Source: Actinomadura harenae
GTDB lineage: Bacteria; Actinomycetota; Actinomycetes; Streptosporangiales; Streptosporangiaceae
DNA length: 64,000 bases
NCBI RefSeq assembly: GCF_003696215.1
Contig: NZ_RFFG01000015.1
Location: forward strand, 62,001-126,000
Direction of reading: 5' to 3'
Part shown: in pieces, positions 40,145 to 48,002 of the stretch
Layout of the letters: each line of letters starts with the position of its first letter
Position numbering within the stretch: the first letter of the stretch is position 1
The notes under the pieces: model-generated
What the model was told of the DNA's origin: nothing
What the model saw: only the letters and a program-made list of their open reading frames with translations
The model's database searches: none
Made by a program: the position numbers and the translations under genes

Positions 40145-40351
40145 GTGGGAGATCTTAGGGGAAATCCGGACGTTTCTGGGCTGAGTGTTCAGGAGCGTAG
40201 GGAACTGGAGCTTCTGAGTGAGGAGTTTCCTGGGTGGTGGGTTCGCTGTTCTGTTGGTCTGCCGGTTTTGCGGTGGGGTGCGCAGCGGAAGGCGGCTGAG
40301 GGCTGGCCGCAGCGGCTTCTCGTCCAGGCTTCGGGGACGGACGTGTCGTGA
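40145..40351 (+). CDS. Small protein 1 of the radical SAM operon (68 aa)
   Basis: GTG at 40145 with a perfect AGGAGG 8 nt upstream, so translation is well supported. The peptide contains SVQERRELELLSEEFPGWWV and PVLRWGAQRKAAEGWPQR, an amphipathic helix followed by an aromatic/basic part. No Cys-rich core and no known precursor motif. Its stop overlaps the next start (GTGA). I do not recognise the family; similar small proteins seem to occur in other actinobacteria, which is from memory only. Confidence 0.7.
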   Translation: MGDLRGNPDVSGLSVQERRELELLSEEFPGWWVRCSVGLPVLRWGAQRKAAEGWPQRLLVQASGTDVS

Positions 40352-40800
40352 GCCTTGTCGTGGAGGCCGACCCGGAGGTTCTGCTGGCTGCGTTGCACCG
40401 TGAGTTTCCGGGTGTGGTGTCGTGGCGCGGCGAGTTCACCGGGACTTGGTGGGCGCTGCTGGGTGACCGGCTGGTGGAGGCTCCGACGGCGCGTGAGCTG
40501 GCTGCGTCCATCCGGCAGACGCTTCTGCCGTCGTGGCCGCCGCTGCGTCGTCCGCTGATGGACGTCCGTCCCGTCCAGGATGAGGCGTCGTCTCCGCCGG
40601 TGGTCAGGGTGGCGGCTCGGCTGGTGTCGGCGGAGGTTCCTTCGGCTCGGACGCGAGTGGAGCGGTATCCCGATGCATATCGGGTGCGTGGGCCCGTCCG
40701 GCGGGGGTCTGGGCGGCGGGTGTTCGCGCTGGTGGGGGCCGCCGCTGCTTTGGTCGGGGCGGTTGTGGCGTGGGATGTGGTGAGTGTGCTGTGCGGCTGA
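40348..40800 (+). CDS. Small protein 2 of the radical SAM operon, C-terminal membrane helix (150 aa)
   Basis: GTG at 40348, overlapping the previous stop by 4 nt. The N-terminal 60 residues (ADPEVLLAALHREFPGVVSW, GTWWALLGDRLVEAPTARE) resemble the start of small protein 1 in the FPG-Trp pattern. The C-terminus has one hydrophobic helix (RVFALVGAAAALVGAVVAWD), so it may be a membrane-tethered partner. No catalytic motif. Confidence 0.65.
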   Translation: MSLVVEADPEVLLAALHREFPGVVSWRGEFTGTWWALLGDRLVEAPTARELAASIRQTLLPSWPPLRRPLMDVRPVQDEASSPPVVRVAARLVSAEVPSARTRVERYPDAYRVRGPVRRGSGRRVFALVGAAAALVGAVVAWDVVSVLCG

Positions 40801-41159
40801 CTCGAACGTCCTCACGCGAGCGGTACCTGAGCGAGCTGGCCGAGTTGCTGGCTGCGGCGGGGTGGACGATCGTCCCTCGGTTTGAGTTGTCGCCTCCGCT
40901 TGTGCGGGTGAGTCATCCGGCGCTGCATCGGACGGGCTTGTCGGTGCATGTCGAGCCGCTGCTGAGCGGGTGTGACGAGGTCGCGTGGTTCTGTGACTCG
41001 TCCGGGCGGTTCTTGGGGACGCGGTATCAGTTGCCGCAGGTGCTGGCCGCCGTCCATGACGTCCTGGGGCCGCTGGTCGCTGATGCTGGGTGGCCCGTCC
41101 CGTCCGATGAGTCACCGGTGCGTCGTCCTTGGCCGTTGCTCGGGAGGTGGGCTCGGTGA
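40791..41159 (+). CDS. Small protein 3 of the radical SAM operon (122 aa)
   Basis: GTG at 40791, 10-nt overlap with the previous gene. Contains RYLSELAELLAAAGWTIVPRF, the PALHRTGLSVHVEPLLSG strand pattern and WFCDSSGRFLG. Likely a small alpha/beta protein; no family recognised. Its stop overlaps the next start (GTGA). All four small genes are in one chain of overlaps leading to the radical SAM gene. Confidence 0.65.
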   Translation: MRLTRTSSRERYLSELAELLAAAGWTIVPRFELSPPLVRVSHPALHRTGLSVHVEPLLSGCDEVAWFCDSSGRFLGTRYQLPQVLAAVHDVLGPLVADAGWPVPSDESPVRRPWPLLGRWAR

Positions 41160-41451
41160 TCGAGCACGACGACTCTGCCGAGCTGGCCGTGGCGGGGCTG
41201 AAGCCTCAGGTCCAGGCCCATGGCTTCCTGGCCGAATGGAGTGACGGCGGCCTGCGGGTGTCGGTTCGTCCTGCCGGGGCGTCCGCGGGGCACGGCCTTG
41301 GCCTGATCACTTGCGTGCGGCGGTCGGACGACGGGGGTCGCTGGTGGTGGCTGCTGGACGGGCTCCGCTGGCCGAAGTCGATCAGCCGTACGAGGCGATC
41401 ACCGCGCTCAAGGGCGCGTTCGCCAGCCGACTCAACGTTGAAGGAGCGTGA
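41156..41451 (+). pseudogene. Small protein 4 of the radical SAM operon, frameshifted
   Basis: GTG at 41156 overlaps the previous stop. The first 68 codons read sensibly to GGRWWWLLDG, then the frame turns into Ser/Arg-rich nonsense that would run into the radical SAM gene. A shift by -1 at the GGG at 41360-41362 gives APLAEVDQPYEAITALKGAF and a stop TGA at 41449-41451, directly before the radical SAM ATG. One missing G in that run explains it. Either a true pseudogene, a sequencing error, or (less likely, no slippery heptamer) programmed frameshifting. Confidence 0.7.
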
Positions 41452-42336
41452 ATGGCCATCCCTGCGACCACCCCCATGGCAGCCTCCCGAACCGGATGGG
41501 ATCGGCTGTGGCTGGAGGTCACTCGGCGCTGCCAGCTGGAGTGCGGCCACTGCTACAACGCGTCCGGCCCCCGCTCGTCGTCCGGCAGGATGACGTCCGC
41601 TGACTGGCATCGCGTTGTCGACCAGGCCGCTGACCTGGGTGTTCGGGACGTGTGTGTGATCGGTGGTGAGCCGACCCTGTACCCGGGCCTGGCGACTCTG
41701 ATCAATCACGCCATCGGGGTCGGGCTCGGTGTGGAGGTGTATTCCAACCTCGTCCGCATCAGTGACGACCTGTGGCGCGTCCTCGCTCAGGACGGCGTTC
41801 GGCTGGCGACGTCCTGGTACAGCGACGACCCGGAGCAGCACCTCGCGATCACTGGACGGCCGACCTGGCGGCAGACGCGCGCCAATATCGACCGCGCCGC
41901 TGAGCTGGGTGTTCCGCTGCGTGTCGGGATGGTCCAGGTGTTGGGCGAGCAGCGTGTGGTTCAGGCGCGTGACCAGCTGCGTTCCATGGGTGTCACGGAT
42001 GTTTCGACGGACCGGGCGCGGAGTATCGGGCGCGCGGCCGAGTCGGGTGTCGATGCGTTCGGTGAGCTGTGCGGACGTTGCGGGGACGGGCGGGCCGCGG
42101 TCGGGCCGGACGGGGACGTCTGGTTGTGCGTGATGGCTCGCAGCGTTTCCGCAGGCAACGTTCGTGACAGCGCCCTCGGTGACGTCCTGTCCGGGCAGGC
42201 TTGGCGGGAACTGCGCGCGCGGGTATCGCGCAGCGCCCTCGACGACTCCGGGTGCAAGCCGAACCTTGACAGCGGCGACTGTGCGCCCGCTGAGACCGAG
42301 TCCTGCAACCCGTCCTACTGCAACCCCGACCGTTAG
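41452..42336 (+). CDS. Radical SAM enzyme with SPASM-like Cys-rich C-terminus
   Basis: 294 aa. The [4Fe-4S]/SAM motif CQLECGHC (C27, C31, C34; CX3CX2C) is intact, followed by the SAM-binding GGEPTLYP and a TIM-barrel half. The C-terminal quarter has CGRCGDGRAAVGPDGDVWLC and a tail with four more Cys (GCKPN, GDCAPAE, SCNPSYCNPD), suggesting at least one auxiliary cluster. Such enzymes usually modify peptides or proteins. ATG directly after the previous TGA with AAGGAG upstream. The following methyltransferase gene starts 12 nt later. Substrate unknown. Confidence 0.9.
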   Translation: MAIPATTPMAASRTGWDRLWLEVTRRCQLECGHCYNASGPRSSSGRMTSADWHRVVDQAADLGVRDVCVIGGEPTLYPGLATLINHAIGVGLGVEVYSNLVRISDDLWRVLAQDGVRLATSWYSDDPEQHLAITGRPTWRQTRANIDRAAELGVPLRVGMVQVLGEQRVVQARDQLRSMGVTDVSTDRARSIGRAAESGVDAFGELCGRCGDGRAAVGPDGDVWLCVMARSVSAGNVRDSALGDVLSGQAWRELRARVSRSALDDSGCKPNLDSGDCAPAETESCNPSYCNPDR

Positions 42337-42348
42337 GAGGGACAGCCC

Positions 42349-43479
42349 ATGTCGAACACCTGGGAGTCACACGCCCAAGCACTCGCCGCCAAGGTCACTC
42401 ACCCCGGTTCGCGCTGGTGGGGGCCGGTTTGTTCGACGCCTCGCCATCTGCTGGTCCCGCGCTGGTGGGAGGACGACGACAGCAGTTGGACGATGCGCGA
42501 CGGCTCGGACGACAAGTCCGCATGGCTTCGGGCGGTCTACAGCGATCGCACGCTCGTCACCAGGGTCGGCCCGCGCCATGCCGACCACGCCGCCCCGGAC
42601 GACATCACAACCGGGCCTCCCACGTCGTCCTCCACGCTCCCCGGCCTCCTGCTGACCATGTACCGGCACGCTCAGCTTTACAACGGAGCCGACGTCCTGG
42701 ACGTCGGTGTCGGGTCCGGCTACGGGACCGCGTTGCTGTCCGCCGCGCTTGGCGGCCACGCGATCACCGCCGTGGATATCGATCCCTACCTGGTCGAAGC
42801 CGCCGCCGAACGCCTCGCCGACCTTGGCGTTCAGGCCAAGCTCGCAGTGGCGGACGCGACCGGCCCACTGCCCGGAAGCTATGACCGCATCGTGTCCACG
42901 GTCGCCGTCCGTCCCATCCCGCCGTCCTGGATTCAGGCGCTCAGGCCCGGCGGACGGCTCGTGACGACCCTCACCGGCATTCGCGCGATCCTGACCGCGA
43001 CCAAAACCGGCGACGCGGGCGCGATGGTCGCCGAGGGACGCTTCGAATGGGACCGTGCCGGGTTCATGTCGACCCGCACCGGGCCCGACTACCCGCCCGC
43101 ACCCGTCGCAAAGCCCAACGAGGCCGAAGGCGACGAGGGCATCGGGCGCTATCCGGTCGTCGATGTCGAGGAGTCCTGGGAGCTGCGTTCGATGCTGGAG
43201 ATCGATCACCCCGGCCTCGTGCACCGCTTCGAGCGCAGCGGCGACCGGAAGACCGCCTGGATGATCCATCCCGACGGCTCGTGGGCGCGTGCGACCGCGA
43301 CCGGCGACGCCCTGCCGATCGTCCGCCAGGCGGGCCCTCGGCGTCTCTGGGACGCCTTGGACGATCTTCGCCACCGCTGGCTGATCGACGGCGAACTCCC
43401 GCTCTTCGGTGCCCGGGCCTGGGTCTCCGCCGGCGGGACGGTACATCTCGCGCGCGGTTCCTGGCGTGCGCGTGTCTGA
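42349..43479 (+). CDS. PIMT-like methyltransferase of the RiPP-associated type
   Basis: 376 aa. Protein-L-isoaspartate O-methyltransferase-like core: TSSSTLPGLLLTMYRHAQL, motif I VLDVGVGSGYGTALLSAALG and ITAVDIDPYLVEAAAERL, with an N-terminal PRHLLVPRWWEDD segment and a 150-residue C-terminal extension. The architecture is what I know from methyltransferases that accompany ATP-grasp (graspetide) peptide maturation, where they make aspartimide or methyl esters. No ATP-grasp gene is here; a radical SAM gene takes its place. AGGAGG 8 nt upstream of the ATG. Last gene of the operon. Confidence 0.88.
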   Translation: MSNTWESHAQALAAKVTHPGSRWWGPVCSTPRHLLVPRWWEDDDSSWTMRDGSDDKSAWLRAVYSDRTLVTRVGPRHADHAAPDDITTGPPTSSSTLPGLLLTMYRHAQLYNGADVLDVGVGSGYGTALLSAALGGHAITAVDIDPYLVEAAAERLADLGVQAKLAVADATGPLPGSYDRIVSTVAVRPIPPSWIQALRPGGRLVTTLTGIRAILTATKTGDAGAMVAEGRFEWDRAGFMSTRTGPDYPPAPVAKPNEAEGDEGIGRYPVVDVEESWELRSMLEIDHPGLVHRFERSGDRKTAWMIHPDGSWARATATGDALPIVRQAGPRRLWDALDDLRHRWLIDGELPLFGARAWVSAGGTVHLARGSWRARV

Positions 43480-43488
43480 GGAAGCGGG

Positions 43489-43516
43489 CCGGCCCCCGCC
43501 TGAGGACGGGGGCCGG
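43489..43516. terminator. Bidirectional terminator between methyltransferase and PhoD-like genes
   Basis: Perfect 10-bp stem CCGGCCCCCG / CGGGGGCCGG with an 8-nt loop between converging genes, right after the methyltransferase stop. Confidence 0.75.
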
Positions 43517-43529
43517 TGCTCGGGAGGGC

Positions 43530-45101
43530 TTAGCGGACGGGGGTCAGCGGCTTGGTGTACAGCGCCTTGCCGTCCAGGTCGCGGAGGGTGACGGTCAGCG
43601 TCTCGGACGCGGCGTCGATGGCGACCTGGCCGAAGAACTGGAAGCCCTCGGCCGGGGACGTGTTGGCGTGCGGCGGGGCCTGCTGGAACTTCAGGGTCGC
43701 GCCGAAGGTGCCGTCCAGGGCGTTGGGGCCGAAGGCGCCGGCGTTCAGCGGGCCCGACACGAACTCCCAGAACGGGTCGAAGTCGGAGAAGGCGGCCTTC
43801 GCGGGGTCGTAGTAGTGCGCCGCCGTGTAGTGGACGTCGGCGGTCAGCCACACCATGTTCCGGACGCGGTGCTTCTTCGCGTAGCCGAGGATGTCGGCGA
43901 ACTCGCGCTCGCGGCCCAGCGGCTTGCCGTTGTCGCCCTGCGCGACGCCTTCGAGGTTCGGCTTGCCCTCGGTGCCGTCGGGGACGACGAGCCCGAGCGG
44001 CAGGTCGTTCGCGATGATCTTCCAGGTGGCCTTCGAGGCGCGCAGCTCGCGCTTGAGCCAGGCGACCTGCTCCGCGCCGAGCAGGCCGGGGCCGGACTTC
44101 TCGGTGTCGGTCGTGTTCGGGTTCTTGTAGGTGCGCATGTCGAGCATGAACACGTCCAGCAGCGGGCCGTAGGAGACCTTGCGGAAGATCCGGCCGCCGA
44201 CCTGCGCGCGGACGGTCGTCGGCGTGTACTCGAACATCGCGCGGCGAGCGCGCGCGGCCAGGACGTCCACGCGCTTCTCGGTGTAGCCGGGGCGGTCGAT
44301 GACCTCGCCCGGGTACCAGTTGTTCAGCACCTCGTGGTCGTCCCACTGGTAGAGCATCGGGACGCGCGCGTTGAAGGCGCGGAAGGCCGTGTCCTCGAGG
44401 TTGTAGCGGAACTGGCCGCGGTACTCGGCGAGGGTCTCGGCGACCTTCGTCTTCTCCGGGGTGACCAGGTTGCGCCAGGTGCGGCCGTCCGGCAGGGCGA
44501 CGGTCGGCGTCATCGGGCCGTCGGAGTAGACCAGGTCGCCGCTGCACAGGAAGAAGTCCGGGTTCACCGCGGCCATCGCGTCGAAGATCCGGTATCCGCC
44601 GAGTTCGGGGTTGATGCCCCAGCCCTGCCCGGCGAGGTCGCCCGACCACACGAACGAGACGTCGGCGCGCTTGCGGGGCGCGGTGCGAAGGCGTCCGACG
44701 ACGGGCGCGGACGTCACGCCGTGCCGGTCGAGGTCGGCGAGGACGACCCGGTAGTGCAACTCCTCGCCCGCCGGGAGGCCGCGCAGGAACGTCTTGCCGG
44801 TCAGGTCGGTGTCCGGGGTGAGGACCGGGCCGCGGAAGCGGTCGGCGCCCCGGAAGTCCGGCCGCCGGGACACCTCGACCAGCATCCGGGCCGGACGGTC
44901 CGACCGCGTCCACACGACGGCCTCGCGCGCGGTCACGTCACCGGCCTGCACACCGTGCGTGACACGGGCCCGGCCCGAGCGCACGAAGGCCGGGGCCGTC
45001 CGTGCCGCCGCGCCCGCCGTCCCACTGGACAGCAGGCCGAGCGCCGCGCCGCCGCCCGCCACCAGCCCGCCGCGCAGCAGATTCCGCCTGTCCAGCTCCA
45101 T
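43530..45101 (-). CDS. Tat-exported PhoD-like alkaline phosphatase/phosphodiesterase
   Basis: 523 aa from the ATG at 45101 (GGAG 7 nt upstream; an ATG at 45128 is possible). A twin-arginine signal DRRNLLRGGLVAGGGAALGL starts the protein. An N-terminal Fn3-like PhoD_N domain (VWTRSDRPARMLVEVS) and the metallophosphatase domain follow, with metal-binding motifs FLCSGDLVYSDG, YQWDDHEVLNN and WLTADVHYTAAHYY. PhoD enzymes hydrolyse phosphate esters, including teichoic acids, outside the cell with Fe/Ca cofactors; expression is commonly phosphate-controlled, though no PHO box was identified. Confidence 0.93.
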   Translation of the reverse strand: MELDRRNLLRGGLVAGGGAALGLLSSGTAGAAARTAPAFVRSGRARVTHGVQAGDVTAREAVVWTRSDRPARMLVEVSRRPDFRGADRFRGPVLTPDTDLTGKTFLRGLPAGEELHYRVVLADLDRHGVTSAPVVGRLRTAPRKRADVSFVWSGDLAGQGWGINPELGGYRIFDAMAAVNPDFFLCSGDLVYSDGPMTPTVALPDGRTWRNLVTPEKTKVAETLAEYRGQFRYNLEDTAFRAFNARVPMLYQWDDHEVLNNWYPGEVIDRPGYTEKRVDVLAARARRAMFEYTPTTVRAQVGGRIFRKVSYGPLLDVFMLDMRTYKNPNTTDTEKSGPGLLGAEQVAWLKRELRASKATWKIIANDLPLGLVVPDGTEGKPNLEGVAQGDNGKPLGREREFADILGYAKKHRVRNMVWLTADVHYTAAHYYDPAKAAFSDFDPFWEFVSGPLNAGAFGPNALDGTFGATLKFQQAPPHANTSPAEGFQFFGQVAIDAASETLTVTLRDLDGKALYTKPLTPVR

Positions 45102-45272
45102 CGCCGACTCCGATCGTCTTTCGGTCATGCCGCTCCGCATGCTTCCCGTGTCCGGAAGCGGATTTCGGGACCAGGCGTGATCAATCGGTGAACACCAGGC
45201 GAAACCGGAATCCCGGTCGTCTCGCGCCGTTCGACTTGACAACGGACGGTCACGGAGTGTGTCCTGGTGTGC

Positions 45273-45356
45273 ATGTCGGCGCGCGTTTTCTCTGGATGCC
45301 CCGTGGCCTTCGGCCGGGCGGCCAGCGCGCTGTGTCCTTCGTGTTGTTGTCGCTGA
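45273..45356 (+). CDS. Cysteine-rich leader peptide (putative attenuator) of the cysteine dioxygenase gene
   Basis: A 27-codon frame, ATG 45273 to TGA 45356, with four Cys codons in its last seven residues (RAASALCPSCCCR) and another at position 9. The RxASALC part matches the actinobacterial putative leader peptide family, and poly-Cys short frames ahead of sulfur genes act as cysteine-responsive attenuators in mycobacteria. It lies about 100 nt upstream of the cysteine dioxygenase start, on the same strand. TTGACA at 45236-45241 is a possible -35 box. An in-frame GTG at 45267 is an alternative start. Confidence 0.65.
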   Translation: MSARVFSGCPVAFGRAASALCPSCCCR

Positions 45357-45458
45357 TCCCCGACGCCCCGTCGTCGCCGATCCCCGACCACCGACCCGAC
45401 AGCCCGTTCGCCCCGCTCCCTTCCGTGGACGAGGCGCAGCCGAAGGACTTCTCCACTC

Positions 45459-45908
45459 GTGGACCTCGATCTGGCTCCCGACCTCATGATGCGCGGTCAG
45501 GACGACCCGCACGGCCGTGACCTGCGAAAGCGCCCGCCCACCGTGGGACAGCTCGCGTCCCGCATCCGCGATCTCGCCGCCCGTCCCGCCCAGTGGTGGC
45601 ACCGGGTCGGCTTCGACCCCGCCGGGCCCGTCCGCGTCCCGTTGGACGAGGTCGACGGCGTCCGGCTGTGGCTCACGACCTGGCCGCCCGACCATCGCAC
45701 CGGCGTCCACGACCACAGCGGCACCGAGGTCAGCATCCTGCTCGCGGGCGAGCTCGTCGAGGTCTCCATTGCGGAGGAGGGCGTCTCCGAACGTCCGCTC
45801 CGCGCCAACCGCGTCCGCGTCCACGGCGGCACGCACACCCACGAGCTGACCAACGCGGGCCCCGCGTTCGCGATCACCCTCCACGCCCAGCTCAGCCCCA
45901 CCCCCTGA
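45459..45908 (+). CDS. Cysteine dioxygenase-family cupin protein
   Basis: 149 aa thiol dioxygenase. The cupin metal site is seen in GVHDHSGTEVSILLAGELVE (the two His and the second motif's GGTHTHELTN), as in bacterial cysteine dioxygenases that convert cysteine to cysteine sulfinate with ferrous iron and O2. GTG at 45459 is the only sensible start. The cysteine-rich leader upstream supports a substrate related to cysteine and a role in removing excess cysteine. Converges on the virginiamycin-B-lyase-like gene. Confidence 0.88.
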   Translation: MDLDLAPDLMMRGQDDPHGRDLRKRPPTVGQLASRIRDLAARPAQWWHRVGFDPAGPVRVPLDEVDGVRLWLTTWPPDHRTGVHDHSGTEVSILLAGELVEVSIAEEGVSERPLRANRVRVHGGTHTHELTNAGPAFAITLHAQLSPTP

Positions 45909-45957
45909 CCTGCCCGGCCCCACCCCTGACCTGCCCGGCCGACCCCGGAAACGCGGC

Positions 45958-45996
45958 GGTCCGCCGTCGTCCGCGGGGAGCGGACGGCGGCGGACC
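45958..45996. terminator. Bidirectional terminator after cysteine dioxygenase
   Basis: A 17-bp stem with one mismatch (45958-45974 with 45980-45996) and a GGGGA loop between converging genes. Just before it, CCCTGACCTGCCCGGCC occurs twice (about 45903 and 45924). Confidence 0.75.
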
Positions 45997-46024
45997 GGTC
46001 TGACGGTCGCGCTGGGTGCGCGGG

Positions 46025-47911
46025 TCAGTGGCGAGCGGTCAGGTGGAGCTTGACCGTCTTCGGGGCCTTCGGCAGAGCGTTCGCCTTCGGCTTCTTGAAC
46101 AGCAGCTTCTGCAGCGCCGGGGACAGCGTCGACGACTTGGCCGACAGCATGTGGTCGTTGGACGGGTTGGTGCCCCCGGCCATCGAGAAGATGCCGTTGA
46201 GGGACATCATGTTCTTGGACTTGTCCGAGGGCAGGCCCATGAGCTGGTCGATGACGCCGTTCAGGAGACCGAACGGGCCGCAGCCCTTGGCGGACGGAAC
46301 GGCCACCGGGGCCTTGATCGAGACCGGTCCGGCGTTCCAGCCGACCGCGGGGTCGCTGGTCATGCCGCCCGCGGTCATCTCCGGCTCCAGGGAGGCGTTG
46401 ACCGGGCCGATCACGCAGCTGTCGCCGAGCAGCGGGTTGTTCAGCTTCAGGTTCAGCGACAGGCGCGCGCCGAGCCCGCCCGTGCTGGTGAAGTACGCCA
46501 CGGCCGGGGCCGCGAGGGACTGGGTGACGGTCAGCTTGTTGACCGCCCACAGCGCCGCGGGGGACTGGCCGAGGATCGGGCCGACCAGCGGCAGCTGGCC
46601 GATGAGGCCGCCGGGGACCTCGAGCTCCTTGGACTCCAGCGTGTTCCCGATGACCGGGGGGTTCATCGGGATGTTCGACATGTCGCTGAGGTCGTTGATC
46701 CCACCGGTGACCCGGATCGAGCCCGCCGGCAGCTTCTGGACGAAGTTGCCGATCTTCATCTCGCCGCCGGTGACGATCTGGGTCTGGCAGATCTCACCCA
46801 CCTGGCAGCGGTTGGCCCAGCCGGGCGCCGACGCCGGGTTGCTGCCCATGGTCAGCGGCGGCGTCGCCCCGTGCGCGGCGCCGGTCGGCGGGTTGGCCAG
46901 GTCGAACGAGCCGATGCGGCCACGGCCGGGGGCGGAGTACCAGAGCTTCCCGCCGGGGCCGAGCATGACGCTCCGCGGCGCCGACAGGGTCGACGGCAGC
47001 GGGTACTCGGTGACGGCCCCGGTGGCCGGGTCGATCGTGGCGATGTTGCTGGCCGCGGCCTCGGCGAACCAGATCTTGCCGTCCGGGCCGGCGACCAGGC
47101 CGGTCGGCTTGGTGTCGGCGATCGCCAGGTTGTGCTGGCTGACCTCGCCGGTGGCGGGGTCGACCGACCCGAGGCGGCTCACGCCCGACTCGCTGAACCA
47201 GATCTTGCCGTCCGGGCCGTTGATGATGTCGGTGAACGCGGGGCTGCCCTGCGCCGAGCCGGGAACGTCGAACTTCTTGACCGCGCCGGTGGCGGGGTCG
47301 AGGCGTCCGATGCTGCCCTGCGCGTCGGGGTACCAGATCGCGCCGTCCTTGCCGGTCACCACGGACGTGGGGTAACCGCCGGCGGCGTACAGCGTGACGT
47401 TGCCGCCCGCGTCGATCTTGCCGATCGCGCCGGAGTTGATGCCGGAGAACCACATCGTCCCGTTCGCGCCGGGCGTGATGGAGTTGACCGAGCTCCAGGC
47501 GAAGTTCAGGGCGCCGGACGTCGGCAGCTCGAACATCGTGGACTTGCCCGTCGCCGGGTCGACCTTCCCGACGCGCGGAATCGCCTGGGACATGTCGGTG
47601 AACCAGATCGAGCCGTCGGAACCGTTGGCCATCCCGGAGGGGAGGGCCTTCAGGTTCTTGGAGTTGTCCGGAACGGCGTACTCGATCACCTTCCCGGAGG
47701 CGGAGACCTGACCGATGCCGCCCGCGTTCTCGGTGAACCAGACCGAGCCGTGGGGTCCCTTGGCGAGCCCGGAGGGCATCACGTCCGGGATCGGGACGGA
47801 GAACTCGGTGGCGGCGACCGCGTGTGCGGCCCCGGCCGTGACCGAGAGGAACGAGGTGGTGCTCAGGGCCGCGGCGACTGCCACGGCCCCCGCGCGCGTC
47901 CTACGACGCAT
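46025..47911 (-). CDS. Secreted virginiamycin-B-lyase-like beta-propeller protein with unknown C-terminal domain
   Basis: 628 aa from the ATG at 47911 with AAGGAGG 7 nt upstream. Signal peptide at 1-34 (cleavage near AHAVA). Residues 40-330 hold about seven Vgb/NHL propeller repeats, each with a pattern like GLVAGPDGKIWFAE followed by IDPATG. Residues 330-628 are a second extracellular region with several Cys, not related to the lyase family as far as I can tell, and a basic tail (LLFKKPKANALPKAPK). A true streptogramin lyase is about 300 aa and cytoplasmic, so antibiotic inactivation is unlikely. Confidence 0.78.
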   Translation of the reverse strand: MRRRTRAGAVAVAAALSTTSFLSVTAGAAHAVAATEFSVPIPDVMPSGLAKGPHGSVWFTENAGGIGQVSASGKVIEYAVPDNSKNLKALPSGMANGSDGSIWFTDMSQAIPRVGKVDPATGKSTMFELPTSGALNFAWSSVNSITPGANGTMWFSGINSGAIGKIDAGGNVTLYAAGGYPTSVVTGKDGAIWYPDAQGSIGRLDPATGAVKKFDVPGSAQGSPAFTDIINGPDGKIWFSESGVSRLGSVDPATGEVSQHNLAIADTKPTGLVAGPDGKIWFAEAAASNIATIDPATGAVTEYPLPSTLSAPRSVMLGPGGKLWYSAPGRGRIGSFDLANPPTGAAHGATPPLTMGSNPASAPGWANRCQVGEICQTQIVTGGEMKIGNFVQKLPAGSIRVTGGINDLSDMSNIPMNPPVIGNTLESKELEVPGGLIGQLPLVGPILGQSPAALWAVNKLTVTQSLAAPAVAYFTSTGGLGARLSLNLKLNNPLLGDSCVIGPVNASLEPEMTAGGMTSDPAVGWNAGPVSIKAPVAVPSAKGCGPFGLLNGVIDQLMGLPSDKSKNMMSLNGIFSMAGGTNPSNDHMLSAKSSTLSPALQKLLFKKPKANALPKAPKTVKLHLTARH

Positions 47912-48002
47912 GCTTCGCCTCCTTCTGGGACCCCGGCCTAACACGCAGGCAGGACGCGGGTGGGGTGGGGTCCGGGGGGTCGATCAAAAACGTGAAGGCC
48001 CA

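Noticed and set aside
40044..40184. Short Cys-rich frame (MDACWCASCPKAAPARCGN...) as precursor peptide of the radical SAM operon
   Set aside because: It has four Cys in about 18 residues, but it has no convincing ribosome site, runs through the hairpin and the AGGAGG, and overlaps the better supported gene at 40145. Conservation would be needed to revive it.
41350..41370. Programmed -1 frameshifting in small protein 4
   Set aside because: The site (TGG CTG CTG GAC GGG CTC) is not a slippery heptamer and no stimulatory structure is evident, so a one-base deletion or sequencing error is simpler.
46025..47911. Calling the propeller protein a streptogramin-inactivating lyase
   Set aside because: Signal peptide, doubled length and an unrelated C-terminal domain do not fit the cytoplasmic lyase.
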